DNA of 39,565 bases, taken from assembly GCA_022566015.1 (NCBI GenBank), contig JADFJT010000014.1, positions 1 to 39,565 of the forward strand, written 5' to 3'. Both the position numbers and the translations under genes were made by a program. The stretch's first letter is position 1. Each line of letters opens with the position of its first letter. Shown here in pieces: positions 35,247 to 39,565 of this stretch. The stretch comes from Pseudomonadota bacterium (GTDB lineage Bacteria > Pseudomonadota > Gammaproteobacteria > GCA-001735895). The notes under the pieces were generated by a model. The model was given only the letters and a program-made list of their open reading frames with translations. It had not been told where the DNA came from and made no database searches.

Positions 35247-36472
35247 TATTGAATCCTCTCTGGAACCGGTTTCGTCTTTTCGTTTTTACTAATCCACCAA
35301 AGACCCAGAAAGAATCCGAAATATCCGATGCTATATACCCGTGCGAAAAAAGTTCTGATATCGCTAAGCGGTAAGGCCCCGAGGTAACCAAGACCGACAA
35401 AACTGACCACCAGCATTGCCAACAACCATTTGAATGAAGTAGAACGATAGCGAATTGAATGCACTTTTCCGCGATCTATCCAGGGCAGGATAAACAGCAT
35501 GAAAATAGCGGCGAACATTAAAATTACGCCTATTAACTTATCCGGTACAGCGCGCAAGATCGCATAATAGGGCGTGAAATACCACACTGGCGCGATGTGC
35601 TCGGGGGTTTGATACTGATTAGCCGGCACAAAATTCGCGTGCTCCAGGAAATACCCACCCATTTCAGGCATGAAAAATACCACCACGCTAAACAATATCA
35701 GGAACACGACTACGCCGACCAAATCCTTCACTGAATAATAAGGGTGAAATGGGATTCCATCGAGCGGATTACCATCTTCATCCTTGTACTTCTTGATTTC
35801 TATTCCTTCGGGGTTATTCGAACCCACCTCGTGCAGTGCGAGAATATGCATCACCACGAGCATTATCAGCACCAGCGGAACCGCTACCACGTGCAACGCG
35901 AAAAACCGATGCAAAGTAGCGTCAGCAATGACAAAATCACCGCGAATCCATAAAGTCAGGTCGTCGCCGATTACCGGAATAGCACCGAACAACGAGATGA
36001 TCACCTGTGCACCCCAGTAAGACATTTGCCCCCAGGGCAGCAGGTATCCCATGAAGGCTTCGGCCATCAATGCAAGATAGATAAACATGCCAAATAACCA
36101 GATCAATTCGCGCGGTTTCTGGTACGAACCGTACATTACGCCGCGAAACATATGCAGGTAGACCACGATGAAAAATGCCGAGGAACCGGTCGAATGCAGA
36201 TACCGAATCAGCCAGCCCCAGTCGACATCGCGCATAATGTACTCAACCGATATAAAGGCTAGGTCGCCATCGGGCTTGTAATGCATGGTTAAAAATATGC
36301 CGGTCACAATTTGTATCACCAGCACCAACAGTGCCAGCGATCCAAAGAAATACCAGAAGTTGAAATTTTTCGGCGCGTAATATTTGGACAGATGCTCTTC
36401 CCACATTTTTGTCAGCGGAAAACGCGCATCGATCCAGCCCATAATACCGTTCTTAGATGAATTATCGCTCAT
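35246..36472 (-). CDS. petB: cytochrome b of the bc1 complex
   Basis: 408 aa with eight membrane helices. Heme ligands H93/H107 and H194/H209 lie in the segments LHSTGSSAFFIVVYLHMFR and HRFFALHVVAVPL; the quinol-oxidation motif is PEH(I) near 290 (TPEHIAPVWYF). Both the N-terminal heme part and the C-terminal part are in one chain, as in proteobacterial bc1. Overlaps the Rieske gene by one base. Confidence 0.98.
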   Translation of the reverse strand: MSDNSSKNGIMGWIDARFPLTKMWEEHLSKYYAPKNFNFWYFFGSLALLVLVIQIVTGIFLTMHYKPDGDLAFISVEYIMRDVDWGWLIRYLHSTGSSAFFIVVYLHMFRGVMYGSYQKPRELIWLFGMFIYLALMAEAFMGYLLPWGQMSYWGAQVIISLFGAIPVIGDDLTLWIRGDFVIADATLHRFFALHVVAVPLVLIMLVVMHILALHEVGSNNPEGIEIKKYKDEDGNPLDGIPFHPYYSVKDLVGVVVFLILFSVVVFFMPEMGGYFLEHANFVPANQYQTPEHIAPVWYFTPYYAILRAVPDKLIGVILMFAAIFMLFILPWIDRGKVHSIRYRSTSFKWLLAMLVVSFVGLGYLGALPLSDIRTFFARVYSIGYFGFFLGLWWISKNEKTKPVPERIQ

Positions 36473-37050
36473 TATGCCACTCCATCCTCACCAATCAGAA
36501 TCAGGCCGTCATCGATGTAATAATGCGGTGGAACAGTTAAATTCGTTGGCGCGGGAACACCGCTGTAGACACGACCGGAAAAGTCAAACTTGGAACCATG
36601 ACAGGGACAAAAGAACCCGCCCAAAAAATCCGCCTCGATCATGTTGGGCCGATAAGTGGGTGAGCAGCCGAGATGCGTGCATATTCCTACTATAACCAGA
36701 TATTCCGGCTTTATTGAACGATGTTCATTCCTGGCATAATCCGGCTGGATACTGTCTTCGGAATCGGCATCGCGTAAATTTTCCGCCACTCTGGATAGCG
36801 TTGCCAGGGCTTTTTGATCGCGTCTAACTACCCACACTGGCTTTCCCTGCCATTTGAAAATAATTTGCTGACCCATCTCGAGTTTGCTGATATCGGCTTT
36901 TATCGGGGCACCAGCGGATCTAGCGCGTGCGCTAGGATTCCAGCTTTTTATAAATGGAACCGCAACGAAACCCGTACCGACAGCACCGACCACTACCGTC
37001 GCTGCAGTCAGGAAACGCCGCCGATCATTATCTGAAACTTCAGATGACAT
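36472..37050 (-). CDS. petA: Rieske iron-sulfur protein of the bc1 complex
   Basis: 192 aa. A twin-arginine signal ([11 protein letters not shown]) leads into the membrane anchor; the 2Fe-2S ligands are in CTHLGCSP and CPCHGSKF. First gene of petABC, a complete cytochrome bc1. The ATG has GGGG 10 bases upstream. Confidence 0.98.
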   Translation of the reverse strand: MSSEVSDNDRRRFLTAATVVVGAVGTGFVAVPFIKSWNPSARARSAGAPIKADISKLEMGQQIIFKWQGKPVWVVRRDQKALATLSRVAENLRDADSEDSIQPDYARNEHRSIKPEYLVIVGICTHLGCSPTYRPNMIEADFLGGFFCPCHGSKFDFSGRVYSGVPAPTNLTVPPHYYIDDGLILIGEDGVA

Positions 37051-37079
37051 TAAAATTTAACCCCACTTTAATGAAGGTA

Positions 37080-37109
37080 GTCCCGGAATATACTGCCCAT
37101 ATTCGGGAC
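37080..37109. other. stem-loop upstream of the pet operon
   Basis: GTCCCGGAATAT and ATATTCGGGAC pair over 11 bp with one bulge around a 7-base loop, 30 bp upstream of the petA ATG. On the plus strand it is followed by ATAAAAAA; on the minus strand, the sense strand for pet, no T run follows. It may be an operator, a leader structure, or the terminator of the upstream nif3 gene. Confidence 0.45.
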
Positions 37110-37252
37110 ATAAAAAACGGCCGCTAGCATAGCCTAATTTGAGTTTTCCGTCGAGTACAATCATCGCTTACATCAGCCATTTAGCGAACATTAACAAATG
37201 AAATTATCACCCAGACTTTGCTTTGATAAAGGTTCCTGAAAAATCCTCTCGA

Positions 37253-38008
37253 TTAGACCGGATTGGGGATGTCAATAAACTGCTGCTGAACGCCAAATTT
37301 CTCGGCAATCAGGGATGCGAGTGCCTGCACGCCATACCGCTCAGTGGCATGATGACCTGCCGCAATATAGTGAATTCCTGTCTCCTTCGCATAATGAAAA
37401 GTTTGCTCTGACACTTCACCACTGATAAATGCATCGATACCGCGCTCGGCGGCCTGATCGATATAGCCTTGCGCAGCGCCGGTACACCAGGCAATAGATC
37501 GTATCGGCCGATCACCGGCGGAAATGGCCAAAGGTCGGGTATCAAGCCTGTCAGCTATCGACTGGGATAATTCATCCAGCGACATGACAGACTTGAGCTC
37601 CCCGCTAAATACGATATCGTGAAGTCCAACACTGCCAAAAGTATCTTGAACTTCCCACCCCATTACCCTGGCTAGTTGCGCATTATTACCTACTTGCGGG
37701 TGGGCATCGAGCGGCAAATGAAATGCCAACAGGTTAATATTGTTTTTAATTAACGCCCGGATACGTTTGCCTTTGAAGCCGATCAGCGGTTGCGCCTCTC
37801 CCTTCCAAAAATAACCATGGTGTACCAAAAGCGTGTCGGCCTTTGCTTCGATGGCAGCTTCGATCAAATCGAGGCACGCGCTAACCCCCGCGACTATATG
37901 ATGAACCTCCTGCGTGCTTTCGACTTGCAGGCCATTTGGACAATAGTCATCGAAATCAGCTACCTTTAGATAATCGTCGCAAAAATCGCAGAGTTGTTTT
38001 AATTGCAT
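37253..38008 (-). CDS. Nif3-like dinuclear metal center protein
   Basis: 251 aa, a toroid-forming Nif3/YbgI family protein. Metal ligands are in LLVHHGYFWKG, and the C-terminal end shows a histidine in AAGHHATERYGVQ. Function remains unproven in the family (GTP cyclohydrolase-like and other roles have been suggested). AGAGGA precedes the ATG. Frequently next to the bc1 genes in gammaproteobacteria, so its place here is typical. Confidence 0.93.
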   Translation of the reverse strand: MQLKQLCDFCDDYLKVADFDDYCPNGLQVESTQEVHHIVAGVSACLDLIEAAIEAKADTLLVHHGYFWKGEAQPLIGFKGKRIRALIKNNINLLAFHLPLDAHPQVGNNAQLARVMGWEVQDTFGSVGLHDIVFSGELKSVMSLDELSQSIADRLDTRPLAISAGDRPIRSIAWCTGAAQGYIDQAAERGIDAFISGEVSEQTFHYAKETGIHYIAAGHHATERYGVQALASLIAEKFGVQQQFIDIPNPV

Positions 38009-38354
38009 CTATATTATCCTCTGGAAAACTCTGATGTGTCAGAGACTGTATGCTACAGGGGTGAGTATTAGCGCCTGCTAAATCTGCACTTCACTCATCC
38101 ACCCGAGTTAGTTGTCGCCATTATCGGTGCTTAGATAAACATTGCTACGGGAACAATAACAACATTCACTATTTATTGAAATCTTTTCCCGAAGAAGCCC
38201 TAAATAACTAAAGTTCTGGCAGCGAATTTAATTTTAACATCCTCTTTCAGGGAAAGTTTCCCCCGGGATACACATCTCTGACGAAGCGACACTCGAACCC
38301 TGGCTATACCCCTTCCCACTGTCAGAGTTGCGTAATTAGTTACACAGCAAATAC
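38009..38354. other. intergenic region between nif3-like and DUF5666 genes, with small dyads
   Basis: No supportable gene. Two short perfect dyads stand out: CTCTGA-tgtg-TCAGAG (38029-38044), just upstream of the Nif3-like gene, and GGGAAA-g-TTTCCC (38250-38262). Neither has a T run. They could be regulator sites for the divergent genes. Confidence 0.4.
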
Positions 38355-38389
38355 TTGACATTTATTTATTTGGGATTATATTCCCAAAT
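38355..38389 (+). promoter_or_regulatory. promoter of the DUF5666 lipoprotein gene with an inverted repeat over the -10
   Basis: TTGACA (38355-38360, perfect -35) and TATATT (38377-38382) are 16 bases apart. ATTTGGGA-ttatat-TCCCAAAT (38368-38389), a perfect 8-bp inverted repeat, has the -10 box in its centre. A repressor bound there would block transcription directly. Confidence 0.65.
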
Positions 38390-38451
38390 TTAAGGCAATT
38401 TAATTTATTCATCTCACTATGCCTTTATCGCGATCCGTGGAGGTTCACAAT

Positions 38452-39565
38452 ATGATTACACATAGTTTTATAGTTAAAGGAATGGCAATCACCGGCTTAG
38501 TCAGCATGCTGATTGCCTGTGGAGGTGGCGGAAATGGCACATCCAGTTCCGAATCCATAGTCGCCAGGGGTGTCATTACCAGCCTGGGCAGCATTTGGGT
38601 TAATGGCGTTGAGTATGAAACACCGAATGGCGGCTCATACTCGCAGGACGACAACACGAGTACAACTGCGTCTTATCAGGTCGGCCAGGTAGTCAGCATT
38701 CGCGGTATGCGCCATTCCGATGGCGTTTCGGGTACAGCCACCGAGGTCGATTATGAGGCTGAGCTCGAAGGCGCCGCCTCGGGTGGTGCCATAAATGGCG
38801 TAACCATTTTGATCGCATCCAGTGCTAACGTAGCATTTGCAAGCTTAGATGTTAACGGCAACCTGATCGACAACAACCGCTATGAGGTTTCGGGTTTCTG
38901 GCTGGATAACAGTACTATCGAAGCCACATTTGTCAAAGACGACGATGATGGCGATAGTGTCGACGAAGTAAGGGGTTTTGTCGAAGCTGTTCCCTCGGGT
39001 ACTTCACTAACGGTACACGGGCTTACTTACACCTACACCGGCATACCTGCTATTGCTGTCGGAGATTTGGTAGAAATTCACTTCGACCCCGATACGCTTA
39101 TCGCCTCACGAGTTGAGTTCGAAGACGACTTCTTCGACGGTCAGGCTGACGGCCAGGAAGTTGAAATTGAAGGCGCCGTCAATACTGATATTGCCGATCT
39201 CAGCGCTAATTGTGCCCTAGAGGCCGATTTCATGATCGACCTCACCTGCATCGACTGGGATTTCGTAGATAGCTGGGAAGATGGCCTCACAGGCCCAGTC
39301 GATATGGTTTCAGGACTTCGGGTCGAGGCAGAAGGTCACTTTAATGCAGACGGTCTATTACTCGCTGAAAAGATCAAGGGACGTGGCAACCAGGTAAGAA
39401 TTACTGCGATCGTAAGTAACGTCGACGGTACTGGTGGACCGGGAACCCTGGACGTATTTGGCGGCGCTATTCAGGTCACCACCCAAAGTGGGTTAACCGA
39501 AATTGAAGACACTATCTTCAATACAGGCGGATTTGAAATTAGAGGCATACGCACCGGCGCTACGT
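38452..39565 (+). CDS. DUF5666-domain lipoprotein, cut by the window end
   Basis: Absent from the ORF track because the frame is still open at the last base. It starts MITHSFIVKGMAI; the lipobox LIAC puts the lipidated cysteine at 23, followed by GGGGNGTSSSES, a glycine/serine linker. After it come repeated beta-rich units with the DUF5666 pattern (GVITSLGSIWVNGVEYET, then GFVEAVPSGTSLTVHG, IEGAVNTD and ITAIVSNVDGTGG), acidic overall. GGAGG lies eight bases before the ATG. At least 371 codons. Such proteins are surface or periplasmic; function unknown. Confidence 0.9.
   Translation, partial: MITHSFIVKGMAITGLVSMLIACGGGGNGTSSSESIVARGVITSLGSIWVNGVEYETPNGGSYSQDDNTSTTASYQVGQVVSIRGMRHSDGVSGTATEVDYEAELEGAASGGAINGVTILIASSANVAFASLDVNGNLIDNNRYEVSGFWLDNSTIEATFVKDDDDGDSVDEVRGFVEAVPSGTSLTVHGLTYTYTGIPAIAVGDLVEIHFDPDTLIASRVEFEDDFFDGQADGQEVEIEGAVNTDIADLSANCALEADFMIDLTCIDWDFVDSWEDGLTGPVDMVSGLRVEAEGHFNADGLLLAEKIKGRGNQVRITAIVSNVDGTGGPGTLDVFGGAIQVTTQSGLTEIEDTIFNTGGFEIRGIRTGAT

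Overview
The window looks like a chromosomal piece of a gammaproteobacterium of moderate GC content. The evidence is a complete division and cell-wall (dcw) cluster in the usual proteobacterial order with rnpB just upstream, a MurE with the meso-diaminopimelate signature, the enterobacterial-type block rsmI-lpoA-yraN-diaA, and sspA/sspB directly beside the cytochrome bc1 operon. I cannot name a genus from the sequence.

Layout. (1) Bases 1-1620: a decayed chromosomal integron. It has a stump of an integron integrase gene (+), a core recombination site, a cassette encoding an unknown 104-aa protein with a complete attC hairpin, and a second cassette carrying a HigB/RelE-like toxin (killed by a nonsense codon) and its XRE antitoxin, ending in half an attC. 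(2) 1785-19430, all minus strand: mraZ-rsmH-ftsL-ftsI-murE-murF-mraY-murD-ftsW-murG-murC-murB-ddlB-ftsQ-ftsA-ftsZ. From mraZ to ftsA every gene overlaps the next by 1 to 11 nt. The only gap is ftsA-ftsZ, which holds three stem-loops, one followed by a T run. A five-unit 10-bp repeat upstream of mraZ looks like the MraZ operator. (3) 19683-20037: RNase P RNA (-). (4) 20200-24300: an eroding accessory stretch with a frameshifted DUF1330 gene, a nitronate monooxygenase gene that has lost its middle, and an IS3-type orfA remnant, mixed with intact genes (isoprenylcysteine methyltransferase-like, ComB-like, GNAT, an exported beta-rich protein). (5) 24600-26270: DUF6524-type membrane protein, then a monooxygenase-fold protein coupled to a sterol desaturase-like membrane hydroxylase. 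(6) 26470-28558 (+): a tungsten-type aldehyde:ferredoxin oxidoreductase followed by a MoaD/ThiS-like protein. (7) 28563-32390: rsmI (-) divergent from lpoA-yraN-diaA (+). (8) 32648-38008 (-): HAD phosphatase, sspB, sspA, petC-petB-petA, and a Nif3-like protein. (9) 38452-end (+): a DUF5666 lipoprotein cut by the window edge, with a promoter whose -10 lies inside a perfect inverted repeat.

How the genes work together: the dcw cluster makes lipid II from UDP-MurNAc to the flipped precursor and builds the divisome; LpoA later stimulates the class A synthase PBP1A, so two parts of the window serve the same wall. The pet genes form a complete bc1 complex, and sspA/sspB are an adjacent stress/proteolysis pair. 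The parts that least resemble a standard genome are the integron relic at the end of the dcw cluster, the ftsA-ftsZ attenuator-like region, the AOR-MoaD pair, and the run of broken genes after rnpB. Several start codons differ from the ORF track because overlap geometry or ribosome binding sites favour a later start; this is stated in each entry.
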